Assembly: GCA_945872795.1 (NCBI GenBank)
Contig: CAMCAZ010000027.1
Span: 1-44,954 of the forward strand
Direction of reading: 5' to 3'
DNA from: Chryseobacterium gleum
Lineage (GTDB): Bacteria > Bacteroidota > Bacteroidia > Flavobacteriales_F > PHOS-HE28
DNA length: 44,954 nt
Shown here: positions 24,505 to 32,359 of the stretch, one piece after another
Layout: the number at the start of each line of letters is the position of its first letter
Numbering within the stretch: position 1 is the stretch's first letter
Made by a program: the position numbers and the translations under genes
The notes under the pieces: model-generated
What the model was told of the DNA's origin: nothing
Databases searched by the model: none
The model's input: only the letters and a program-made list of their open reading frames with translations

Positions 24505-25158
24505 TCAGTTCCCGTGCACGTAGAGCAGGCCACCGTCGGCCAGCAGCTCGATCATCTTCGCCATGTGCTCGCGGCTCACGGCCGGGCAACCCCAACTGCG
24601 GCCCAGACGGCCATGCTGTGCGATGAAGGAGGCGCTCACATAGTCCGCGCCATGCATGATCACCTCGCGGGCCAGTGCCTGGTCGTTGGTGCCTTTGTCC
24701 ATGCCATGCAGCAGTAGTGCAGGGCCGTGTTTGGGGCTCACGATCTCGGCCCCCACGCGGTACAGCCCGAGGCTGGTCTGGTGTGAGCCGTGGGAATTGC
24801 TGAAATGCCGGGCCATCACTTCACCGGTGCCCTGCCCGTGGGCCACCCAGGTGCGCAGCATCAAGGTCTTCCGGTCCAGGTCGATGATGTACAGACGCTT
24901 GGCGGTGCTGGGCTGGGTCATGTCCGCGATGGCCAGCATGCGGGCGGGAGCCATGCCACTGACACGGGCGTAGGCTTTCACGAACACTTCCGAGGCCACC
25001 TCTCCGGCCAGTCCCACCTCGTGGTAAAGCTCCAAGGCTTCGGCTCGCGCGGCGTCCTCGGCCATAACAGGAAGGGGTGCAGGCATGGGCGCAGCACAGG
25101 GCTCCCCGGCGAAGAGCCAGGACCATAGGAATACCGAGAGCATTGGTGGGTTCACCAT
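24505..25158 (-). CDS. murein L,D-transpeptidase catalytic-domain protein (YkuD_2 type)
   Basis: A 217-residue exported protein. The N-terminus is hydrophobic (MVNPPMLSVFLWSWLFAG), probably a signal peptide with cleavage near residue 20-25. The rest matches the YkuD_2 family: YIIDLDRKTLMLRTWVAHG, LLLHGMDKGTNDQALAREV, and the active site GRSWGCPAVS with C191. It acts on peptidoglycan, as transpeptidase or carboxypeptidase-like hydrolase. An ATG at 25143 is an alternative start. It is the first gene of a run with the LdtD-like and GT39-like genes on the same strand. Confidence 0.9.
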   Translation of the reverse strand: MVNPPMLSVFLWSWLFAGEPCAAPMPAPLPVMAEDAARAEALELYHEVGLAGEVASEVFVKAYARVSGMAPARMLAIADMTQPSTAKRLYIIDLDRKTLMLRTWVAHGQGTGEVMARHFSNSHGSHQTSLGLYRVGAEIVSPKHGPALLLHGMDKGTNDQALAREVIMHGADYVSASFIAQHGRLGRSWGCPAVSREHMAKMIELLADGGLLYVHGN

Positions 25159-25369
25159 TGTTCCGTGCAGGTTAGGCCGCTACCGTCCCTTCGTGCGAGG
25201 TTCCAGGTCGCAGGACGTCAGCGGGATCGTGAAGCTAACGATCATTCGCATGCGATGGTCTTCTACGTCGATGGAAGCCCTTGGTTTCCCGCCGAGTAGC
25301 CCTGTGCCGGGGATTGAGCTCGGATCGGTATACTTGTTGCGTTCGGGATCACACCAAGACCCGATCACC

Positions 25370-26050
25370 ATGCGTACCAGCCTCGCCCTGTTGGCCCCTC
25401 TGCTGCTCCTCACCGCCTGTGCCAAGGAGGAGAGCGACGACCTGCCCGTCTCCACGCCCGTCTACCAGGACCTGAAGGTGCTGTACGACAAGCCCGATAA
25501 CCGCACGAGGGCCTATGCCACCTTCCGCAAGAGCAGCAGCTTGGGTGTGCGCCTTCAACTGACCGGCGGCTCTTCCATCACCTTCAACAACGAGTTGTAC
25601 ACGACCTACACCGAACTCGACAACTACTTCTACCGCTGGAGCGAAGAGGGGATGGTGGATGGCGTTTTCCGCTACACCAAGGAAGGTGTCGGCACCTTTC
25701 TGAACACCATCTCCCGGGCGGATACCAACGATATCAACGTGCCCAACGGTGTGGTCCTTTCCCAATTGAACGGCGGGCAGGTGTTCTGGTCCGGCCGGCC
25801 CTTGGAAAACGGGGAGACCGTGAGCGCCGAACTGAAACAAGGCAGCACCAGCAGCTCCTCCGTGAACGTCTCCGTCACGGGCACCCAGAGCATTCAACTG
25901 CCCGCCTCGCTCTTCACCAACTTTACCACCGGCACGGCAGAGCTCTACCTCACCCGCACCCGGACCATGAGCATCCAGCAGTCCGACGGTTCCGCTGGTG
26001 GACGGCGCATCTGGGAGGTGGAAGCGCGTGGTACGGTCGCGATCGAGTAG
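25370..26050 (+). CDS. lipoprotein of unknown function
   Basis: A 226-residue lipoprotein. The signal peptide MRTSLALLAPLLLLTAC ends in a clear lipobox, followed by AKEESDDLP. The mature part is rich in Ser, Thr and beta-strand-like segments (for example GVRLQLTGGSSITFNN) and resembles an immunoglobulin-like or lipocalin-like beta domain, but no family is recognised. The Glu/Ser-rich segment after Cys is compatible with surface export in Bacteroidota, where an acidic motif near the lipidated Cys acts as export signal. The start is fixed by the signal peptide; a TATACTTG -7-like element lies at 25329-25336. It converges with the GT4 gene. Confidence 0.7.
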   Translation: MRTSLALLAPLLLLTACAKEESDDLPVSTPVYQDLKVLYDKPDNRTRAYATFRKSSSLGVRLQLTGGSSITFNNELYTTYTELDNYFYRWSEEGMVDGVFRYTKEGVGTFLNTISRADTNDINVPNGVVLSQLNGGQVFWSGRPLENGETVSAELKQGSTSSSSVNVSVTGTQSIQLPASLFTNFTTGTAELYLTRTRTMSIQQSDGSAGGRRIWEVEARGTVAIE

Positions 26051-26082
26051 GGTCAAAACCCGACTCCATCAAGATTCAACCA

Positions 26083-27363
26083 TCAACCGTTCAAGACGGC
26101 TTTCGCGTAATTCGCCCAGCTCATGTTCTTCGTGGCCTCCACCACGTTCTCACGCGGGATCGGCTGATCGATGCTGGCGTTCATGACCCGCACCATGTCG
26201 GGGATGTTCCTCGGTTCGGCCAGATAGCCATTGAAGCCGTCCGTGATCGTCTCGGGGAAGTGCCCCACGCGCGTGGCCACGGCGGGTAGCTTGAAGTTGT
26301 AGCTGAGGCTTTCCACACCGCTCGGCGTTGCCGTTTCGTAGAAGAGGACAATGGTATCCGCCGCTTGGAAGTAGGGAGGCACCTCCTCGTTCGGGATGAA
26401 GCGGTCCACCACGAGCGTACGGTCCTTCAACCCCAACTTCTCGATCATCGCCAGGGGATCGTAGTCCCGTTCGTCGTCGGCCTTTTTCAGGAAGAGCTTC
26501 TTCACCGTGCCGAAGACGGCGTTCTTCAATTTGGTGCTGAGCTTGCTCTGGTCCACGGTCTGCCAGAAGCGTTCGCCCACGATCATCAGGCTCACATCAT
26601 CCCGCTGCTTGGCGAGTTCCGCGAAAGCCTCGATGCAGTAGTGCAGCCCCTTGTACTTCCGGATGAAGCCGAAGAAGAGGAAGACGTGTTTCCGCAGGTG
26701 GTACTGGGCTTTCCAGGCTTCCTTGTCGAACGTGGGGTCGGGCTTGAAGAGGGAGTAGATGGGGTGGTAAAGTTTCAGAATGGCGCGTTGGGGCGCGAGA
26801 TCTCGTGCCCGTACTCCCCGCGCGCCATCCAACGTCAAGGTGAATTCCTCCCCAGCGAATAGTGCTTTCAGTTCCTCCGCCGTTTTGTAGGCGTGAACGA
26901 TGAAGCTGTGCCCGTGCCGTAGTGCCATCCGCGTGAGCCGCGCATCCAGCGAGCTCTGTTCCTTGGCGGCCACGAAGTGCAGGTCGAAGAGGATCTCGGT
27001 CTGATTGCAATGCTTGCGTAGGTACTTCGCGATCGTGTTGAGCGGGATGCCTTGGGTGGGGTTGTACCACTGCAGGATCACCTTGTCCGGCTTCAGCGTC
27101 GCGATGGCCTTGGCGGTGGCCCGCCAGGTGCGTGGATCGTTCCAATTGGTGAGGTACTTCACCGGAATGTCGTAGCCCTCCAGGAAGTCGCTGCGGCTGG
27201 CCTTGTCCACGAACTCGCGCGGGATGATCGCCGGGTACTGTTGCGTCCAGCTGACGATGGTGACCTGCGCTCCTTCATCCTTCAGCGAACGCGCCAACGC
27301 GGTGTTGTACTGCGCGATGCCGCCCTTGAATTTGGGGCCGGGGCCGAAGCAGACGACATGCAT
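26083..27363 (-). CDS. GT4 family glycosyltransferase
   Basis: A 426-residue cytoplasmic GT-B enzyme. The N-terminal Rossmann part has FGPGPKFKGGIAQYNTALARS, the acceptor-side glycine loop. The C-terminal part has FFGFIRKYKGLHYCIEAFAEL and the nucleotide-sugar region FYETATPSGVESLSYNFKLP, where the EX7E-type motif lies. It should transfer a sugar to an exported glycan. The gene follows an NAD-dependent epimerase across an inverted repeat (27372-27454). Acceptor and sugar are unknown. The start ATG at 27361-27363 abuts the repeat. Confidence 0.9.
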   Translation of the reverse strand: MHVVCFGPGPKFKGGIAQYNTALARSLKDEGAQVTIVSWTQQYPAIIPREFVDKASRSDFLEGYDIPVKYLTNWNDPRTWRATAKAIATLKPDKVILQWYNPTQGIPLNTIAKYLRKHCNQTEILFDLHFVAAKEQSSLDARLTRMALRHGHSFIVHAYKTAEELKALFAGEEFTLTLDGARGVRARDLAPQRAILKLYHPIYSLFKPDPTFDKEAWKAQYHLRKHVFLFFGFIRKYKGLHYCIEAFAELAKQRDDVSLMIVGERFWQTVDQSKLSTKLKNAVFGTVKKLFLKKADDERDYDPLAMIEKLGLKDRTLVVDRFIPNEEVPPYFQAADTIVLFYETATPSGVESLSYNFKLPAVATRVGHFPETITDGFNGYLAEPRNIPDMVRVMNASIDQPIPRENVVEATKNMSWANYAKAVLNG

Positions 27364-27371
27364 GATCAGAA

Positions 27372-27454
27372 GATCAGAAAATGAGATGATCAGTAGAACG
27401 TTCGGAAGAAGGCATTTCCATTATCTGATCGTCTGATCGTCTAATTTTCTGATC
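27372..27454. repeat. imperfect inverted repeat with GATCAGAAAAT arms
   Basis: The left arm 27372-27393 starts GATCAGAAAATGAGATGATC. The right arm 27425-27454, read in reverse complement, starts GATCAGAAAATTAGACGATC. CTGATC is repeated inside the right arm. The right arm encodes the last residues (RSEN) and stop codon of the epimerase gene. It resembles REP-like intergenic repeats of Flavobacteriales; it could also act as a terminator or mRNA end stabiliser. Confidence 0.7.
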
Positions 27455-28481
27455 GGCGTTTCGCTGCCTCATACACCCTCCGCATCCCTTCCTCGATGCT
27501 GATCTTCGCCTTCCACCCGAGGTTCTCCTCCACCCACGTCATGTCGCAGTAGCGGCTGTGTACACCAACGGGTTTGTCCAGCAGTGCCTTGATGGTGGGT
27601 TTATAGCCGGCGAAGCCGGTGAAGACCTCGATCAGTTCCAGGAAGCTGGTAAGCCTGCCCATACCGATATTGATGGCTCTGCCGTCGCTGATCTTGTCCA
27701 TGGCGAGGAGCGTAAGATCGAGCACGTCGTCGATATGGACGAAGTCGCGGCCTTGTTTGCCGGTGCCCCACACCTCGAAGGGGTTCTCCTTTTTCGCTGC
27801 GCGCGCCGCGATGGCGGGCACGGGGTAGCTGAGGTCCTGGTCCTCACCATAACCGCTGAAGGGGCGGATGCAGGTGACATGCACGCCATAGTGGCTGGCC
27901 GCGATCTTGGCCAGGAACTCGCCCGTGAGCTTGCTCCAGCCATAGGTCATGTCCGGCTCGCCCATCTTCTTGAAGTCGATGTCGCTCTCCTTCAACTTCA
28001 GGGTGTTGCTCTCGGTCTGCAGGTCGATGGGGTAGGCGGCGCTGCTGCTGGGGTAGAGGAAGCGATGCGGCTTGTGGCGGCACACATAGAGGAAGAGCTC
28101 CGCATCGATGCTGAGGTCCTGCGCCACGAGCATGGGGTCGCCGTCGATCTTGCTGCGCCCACCCACGATGGCCGCGAAGTGGAAGATGTCGCGGAAATTG
28201 GTGACGTCCAGTCCGTATTGCTTGTTGAAGTACTCGGCGTCCTTGTTCAGTTCGCGGAGCACGTCGCGCAGGTCGGCATGCAGGAACAGCACGCGTCCGT
28301 CGCCGTAGACGGTGATGCCGCGGTCCACACCGTTGCACTTCCAGGGCGCCCAGGTGTCGGGGTGGGTGCCCACGCTGAGGTCGTCAATGACCAGGATGCG
28401 GTCGGGCGTGGTGTTGAACAGCCGCTGGACCATGTTGCGGCCCACGAATCCGCAGCCGCCCGTTACCAAGTGTGTTGCCAT
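27441..28481 (-). CDS. NAD-dependent epimerase/dehydratase (extended SDR)
   Basis: A 346-residue extended SDR acting on nucleotide sugars. The NAD motif TGGCGFVGRN is near residue 7. The catalytic Ser region is LYPSSSAAYPI, and the YxxxK pair lies in YGWSKLTGEF. The C-terminal sugar-binding half has VWGTGKQGRDFVHIDDVLDL, typical of UDP-glucose epimerase or GDP-fucose-synthase relatives. The substrate sugar cannot be decided. The start at 28481 gives the canonical MATHLVTGGCGF N-terminus and follows a CATCTTTG -7-like element. It is probably part of a surface-glycan unit with the GT4 gene. Confidence 0.92.
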   Translation of the reverse strand: MATHLVTGGCGFVGRNMVQRLFNTTPDRILVIDDLSVGTHPDTWAPWKCNGVDRGITVYGDGRVLFLHADLRDVLRELNKDAEYFNKQYGLDVTNFRDIFHFAAIVGGRSKIDGDPMLVAQDLSIDAELFLYVCRHKPHRFLYPSSSAAYPIDLQTESNTLKLKESDIDFKKMGEPDMTYGWSKLTGEFLAKIAASHYGVHVTCIRPFSGYGEDQDLSYPVPAIAARAAKKENPFEVWGTGKQGRDFVHIDDVLDLTLLAMDKISDGRAINIGMGRLTSFLELIEVFTGFAGYKPTIKALLDKPVGVHSRYCDMTWVEENLGWKAKISIEEGMRRVYEAAKRRSEN

Positions 28482-28488
28482 GCGGGTG

Positions 28489-28496
28489 CAAAGATG
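28489..28496 (-). promoter_or_regulatory. -7-like promoter element of the epimerase
   Basis: CATCTTTG on the minus strand, 7 bases before the ATG at 28481. Confidence 0.35.
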
Positions 28497-28567
28497 CGGC
28501 TTGCCAAGCCCTCGGATCGAACCTGCCGTGCCGATGATGAACGAAGGGCCGTGAGTTGATCCGATCC

Positions 28568-28575
28568 TATCTTTC
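28568..28575 (+). promoter_or_regulatory. -7-like promoter element of the Gcr-type gene
   Basis: TATCTTTC, one base from TAnnTTTG, 4 bases before the ATG at 28580. Confidence 0.4.
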
Positions 28576-28579
28576 ACCC

Positions 28580-30631
28580 ATGACACGAGGCCCCTTGCGC
28601 GCTTGGCTGGAGGCGATCGCCGGATACGACGGGACAGACCTGGACCTCCTGGCCCGCCTGGTGCAGGGCATCCGGTCGCGCAGGGGCGAGGGCATCACTT
28701 CGGCCGGTCCCCGGTTCAAGGAGCTGATCGCCATCCTGGAAGGTGATCCGGCATTGCGGATCGGACTTTCCGACTACGTGCGTCGCGTCACAAAAGGGAT
28801 CCGCATCCATCGCACCCTCACTGATGCCGGTATGCCCTCTGGCGATTTCTGGCACGAGCTGAGACGGCGGTTGAGCTACAAGATCTTGCCGCCCCAGCCT
28901 GAGGAAGGCACGAGCGACCACCTGCTGGTGAACGTGTTCTTCCGAGAGCGGGATGCGGATTGGATGGATGCCCTACCGGATGCGGATTGTGAGCGACTGC
29001 TCGATCTCCTGGGAGTGATGCAGGATGATGCGTCCGACGTCCACATGCCGGAGGAACTGGTCTTTTCGGCAGAGGTGCTGGGACTTCGGATCGCCGGCCG
29101 CGCCTTCGATGAGGAGGTGATGCGCATGGTACCCGCCTACGAGAACCTGAACAACCCCTTCGTGGCCCTGGCCGATGAGATGGACGATCACATCGAACGG
29201 GTGCGCCAGGGCGGTGCATTGCGGCACGTGGACAACGAGGGTCACCGGCAGATGAAGGTGCTGCTGACCCAGTGCCACGGACTGATCGAGCAGGCCTATC
29301 GCAACACGGCGACGCTGGGCATGGGCTTCTCAGTGAACCAGCAGCTCATCACCATGGAGCGGATGCTGGAACGGCTGGAGGTGGTGCTGGACCTGCTGGC
29401 CATCGACCCTGCCCGTACGCCGCGAAGCAAACAGGTGCAGCTGTTCAAGTTGCTGGTACGGGTCAGTTCGGGAAGCACCCGCGTGCTGGGCTACATCGAT
29501 CGCTCCACACAGGTGATCGCCCGCGAAGTGACGGGCCATGCAGGTCGCAAAGGGGAGCACTACATCACCACCACCGCCGGTGAGTACGGCGCGATGTTGC
29601 GGTCGGCCCTGGGCGGCGGTGCGATCGTGGCCTTTGCCTGCATCTTCAAGGCCTGGCTTGGAACGGTGGAGGCCAGCCCTTTCGCGCATGCCATGCTCTA
29701 CAGCCTGAACTATGCATGGGCCTTCATCACCATCTACCTGCTGCACCTCACACTGGCCACCAAACAACCCGCCATGACGGCCTCGACCATCGCGGCCACC
29801 CTGGATGCCGGTCGCAGGCTCAACCCCGTGGAACGCTACGCCGCGCTCTCCGACCTCTTTGCGCGGGTTTGGCGTTCGCAGTTCATCGCATTCGTGGGCA
29901 ACGTCCTGATGGCCTTCCCTGTGGCGGTGGCCCTGGCCTATGCCTGGAACGCACTGTTCGGACCCGAACTTCTGGAGCATAAGTCGACCAAGATGGTGCT
30001 GGAACTGGACCCTTTCGCCTCCCTGGCGCTATTGCATGCCGGGATCGCCGGGGTGTTCCTCTTCCTGTCGGGGCTCATCGCCGGAAGTGTCACCAACCGT
30101 TCCATCCACGGGCGCGTGCCACAGCGGATCGCCGCTCATCCTGCGCTCAAGTTGTTCCTGTCCGATGCCAGACGCACGGCACTGGCCAACTTCTACGAGA
30201 AGCACGCCGGGGGTATCCTGAGCAACCTGTGGTTCGGCGTGTTCATGGGTTCCGTGGGCATGGTGGGAGCCTTCTTCGGCCTGCCATTGGATATCCGTCA
30301 CATCACCTTTGCCGCCGGCAATCTGGGCCTGGCCCTGGTGGGCATGGACTGGCACATGACGAGCATGACCGTGGTGATGTCCGTGCTCGGTATCGGCCTG
30401 ATCGGCTTCATGAACTTCATCGTCAGTTTCGGCCTCTCCCTGGCGCTTGCGCTGCGTTCACGGGGTGTTTCCGTGGTCGAACTGCTGCCGATCATCCTCG
30501 CGGTGTGGCGCTACTTCCTGCATTTCCCGTTGGCGTTCTTCTTTCCGCAGCGCATGGTGGTGCCAGGCGTACCGCAAAGTACCGGGGCTGGTGATCCACG
30601 CGTGACCACCCCGACTGATCACGGGCGTTGA
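28580..30631 (+). CDS. Gcr-family membrane protein, annotated elsewhere as site-specific recombinase
   Basis: A 683-residue protein that begins MTRGPLRAWLEAIAGYDGTD. The N-terminal 340 residues are soluble and helical; the rest holds about six membrane helices, including LGGGAIVAFACIFKAWLG and WFGVFMGSVGMVGAFFGLPL. This matches the Gcr (SpecificRecomb) family named after a Neisseria gene. No tyrosine- or serine-recombinase active-site motif is visible, and the many membrane spans argue against DNA recombination, so the usual name is doubtful. The start at 28580 is supported by the nearby -7-like element. It overlaps the convergent GMC gene by 13 bases. Confidence 0.8.
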   Translation: MTRGPLRAWLEAIAGYDGTDLDLLARLVQGIRSRRGEGITSAGPRFKELIAILEGDPALRIGLSDYVRRVTKGIRIHRTLTDAGMPSGDFWHELRRRLSYKILPPQPEEGTSDHLLVNVFFRERDADWMDALPDADCERLLDLLGVMQDDASDVHMPEELVFSAEVLGLRIAGRAFDEEVMRMVPAYENLNNPFVALADEMDDHIERVRQGGALRHVDNEGHRQMKVLLTQCHGLIEQAYRNTATLGMGFSVNQQLITMERMLERLEVVLDLLAIDPARTPRSKQVQLFKLLVRVSSGSTRVLGYIDRSTQVIAREVTGHAGRKGEHYITTTAGEYGAMLRSALGGGAIVAFACIFKAWLGTVEASPFAHAMLYSLNYAWAFITIYLLHLTLATKQPAMTASTIAATLDAGRRLNPVERYAALSDLFARVWRSQFIAFVGNVLMAFPVAVALAYAWNALFGPELLEHKSTKMVLELDPFASLALLHAGIAGVFLFLSGLIAGSVTNRSIHGRVPQRIAAHPALKLFLSDARRTALANFYEKHAGGILSNLWFGVFMGSVGMVGAFFGLPLDIRHITFAAGNLGLALVGMDWHMTSMTVVMSVLGIGLIGFMNFIVSFGLSLALALRSRGVSVVELLPIILAVWRYFLHFPLAFFFPQRMVVPGVPQSTGAGDPRVTTPTDHGR

Positions 30632-32232
30632 GCCAGCTGCTCTTCCAGTGACGGATGTGGGTTCCCGGGCTTGGGCGGTACCAGGCTCATGGCGTATTCG
30701 CTCAGCGCGGTGATCGTCAGGCTGGGGTTCACGCCCAGGTTGGCTGGGATGATGGATCCGTCGAGGATCCGCAGCTCCGGGTACCCGAAGGCCTCGAAAC
30801 GCTCGTTCACCACACCGGTGGATGCATCGGTCCCCATGGGACAACCGCCCAGGATGTGCGCGGTGCTGCTCATGTTGAAGAGCACTTCGGTGGTGGCGTT
30901 CAGGGCCACTCCCCCGGTCTTGGCGGCGTAGCGGTGCATCACGTCCTGGCCCACGCCGATAAAGGCGGGTACGCGGTGGTCCTTCCCGTCCACCACCTGC
31001 AACCGCCCGCCGAAGAGCCCACGTTTCCAGCGCATCGTGACGGCATTGTCCAGGGACTGCATGACCAGCAGGATGATCGAGTGGCGACCGAAGTCGCGGC
31101 GCAGCACCTTCCACACTTTGCCCGGGTGGGTGAGGGTGTTCCACAGCATGTTGGCCGCGCGCACCACGGGAGGTCCGGCACCGGCGGCCATGGTGGACAG
31201 CAGGCCCATGGCTCCCGAACCGTCCGGGTATTTCACCAGTTCGATGTGCGTGTGCTCGTCGGGTTCGAACACCCTGCTGATCGCCACGCCATGGTTCATC
31301 TTCCCCGCAATGCCGGAGATCCCGCAGAGCGATTCGCTGTTGGTGCGGAGGTTCGTACCCAGGGTGTCCGAAAGACCGGTGAGCGTGCCCAGTTCATGCT
31401 TCTGGCGCAGGAGCAGGCGCAGGGTGCCCATCACGCCGGCGCTCACCACCAGGCCCTTCGACCGGAACACCTGCCGTTCCCCGCGTCGCCATGAAGTGGA
31501 ACGCCGCGTGTGGATGTGGTAGAGGCCATCACGGTGCTCGATGCGCTCCACCAGCGTCTCGGCTTCGATACGTGCACCGAACTTCTCGGCGAACCAGAGG
31601 TAGTTCTTGTCCAGGGTGTTCTTGGCATGGTAGCGGCAGCCCACCATGCATCCGGCACATTCGGTGCAGCCCTTCCGTTCAGGGCCGAGGCCTTTGAAGT
31701 AGGGGTCAGTGGATCGTGCCGGATCACCCGTGTACACACCGATGTGATCCACGGCTTTGCAGGTGGCCTCGCGTCCCATGTCCCGCGCGATGTCCGCCAG
31801 CACCTTGTCCTCCGGCCCTACCTTGGTGTAGGCCGTGCTGCCCAGCATGAAGCGGGCAGTGGCGTAGTGTGGCATCAGTCGGGCGCGCCAGTCGCCGAGC
31901 TGCGCCCAGGCCGGATTCCGGAAGAAGGCGTCCGGGGGCATCATGTGGGTGTTCGCGTAGATGAGGCTTCCGCCCCCCACACCCGCACCGCTCAGGATCA
32001 TGATGCGGTTCAGGATATCGATGCGCTGCGGACCGAAACAGCGCATCAGCGGAAGCCAGAGGTACTTGCGGACGTTCCAATTGCTCTTGGGGAAGTCGCC
32101 GGCCTCCCAGCGTTTGCCCTTTTCCAGCACCAGCACCCTGTAGCCCTTCTCGGCCAGGCGCATGGCCGACACGCTGCCCCCGAATCCGGAACCGATGACG
32201 ATATGGTCGTACAGGGTGGGAGATGGTTTCAC
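30619..32232 (-). CDS. GMC family oxidoreductase with four-cysteine cluster
   Basis: A 537-residue flavoprotein of the cholesterol-oxidase-like GMC group. FAD binding is seen at HIVIGSGFGGS (10-20) and SGAGVGGGSL. The C-terminal part has HILGGCPMG and LDGSIIPANLGVNPSLT, the usual GMC end. Residues 189-199 carry C-x2-C-x2-C-x3-C, then YHAKNTLDKNYL, so an iron-sulfur cluster or structural metal may be bound. It probably oxidises an alcohol or sterol-like substrate; none can be named. The start is GTG at 32232 (no suitable ATG nearby), overlapping the stop of a short upstream ORF as GTGA. Confidence 0.88.
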   Translation of the reverse strand: MKPSPTLYDHIVIGSGFGGSVSAMRLAEKGYRVLVLEKGKRWEAGDFPKSNWNVRKYLWLPLMRCFGPQRIDILNRIMILSGAGVGGGSLIYANTHMMPPDAFFRNPAWAQLGDWRARLMPHYATARFMLGSTAYTKVGPEDKVLADIARDMGREATCKAVDHIGVYTGDPARSTDPYFKGLGPERKGCTECAGCMVGCRYHAKNTLDKNYLWFAEKFGARIEAETLVERIEHRDGLYHIHTRRSTSWRRGERQVFRSKGLVVSAGVMGTLRLLLRQKHELGTLTGLSDTLGTNLRTNSESLCGISGIAGKMNHGVAISRVFEPDEHTHIELVKYPDGSGAMGLLSTMAAGAGPPVVRAANMLWNTLTHPGKVWKVLRRDFGRHSIILLVMQSLDNAVTMRWKRGLFGGRLQVVDGKDHRVPAFIGVGQDVMHRYAAKTGGVALNATTEVLFNMSSTAHILGGCPMGTDASTGVVNERFEAFGYPELRILDGSIIPANLGVNPSLTITALSEYAMSLVPPKPGNPHPSLEEQLAQRP

Positions 32233-32348
32233 TGGAGCAATGGGAAGAGGGGGTCAGGAGAGGTGAAGGAGGCAGGTGCGGTCAGAATAGCCAAACACAC
32301 CCAAAATGTACGGAGAACGTCCTCTCTTACCACTTCTTCCTTCACCAT
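32229..32348 (-). CDS. possible 39-codon leader ORF upstream of the GMC gene
   Basis: A short ORF starting MVKEEVVREDVLRTFWVCLA. It follows a GGGAGG sequence 7 bases before its ATG and ends in TGA overlapping the GTG start of the GMC oxidoreductase. A TACATTTT -7-like element lies inside it (32303-32310). It has a weak hydrophobic stretch and no known homologue; it may be chance. Confidence 0.25.
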   Translation of the reverse strand: MVKEEVVREDVLRTFWVCLAILTAPASFTSPDPLFPLLQ

Positions 32349-32359
32349 TTTCGCCTCCC

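Noticed and set aside
28580-30631. Mobile element or integrase suggested by the family name recombinase
   Set aside because: No recombinase motif, no attachment-like repeats at the ends and no neighbouring mobile genes; the protein is multi-pass.
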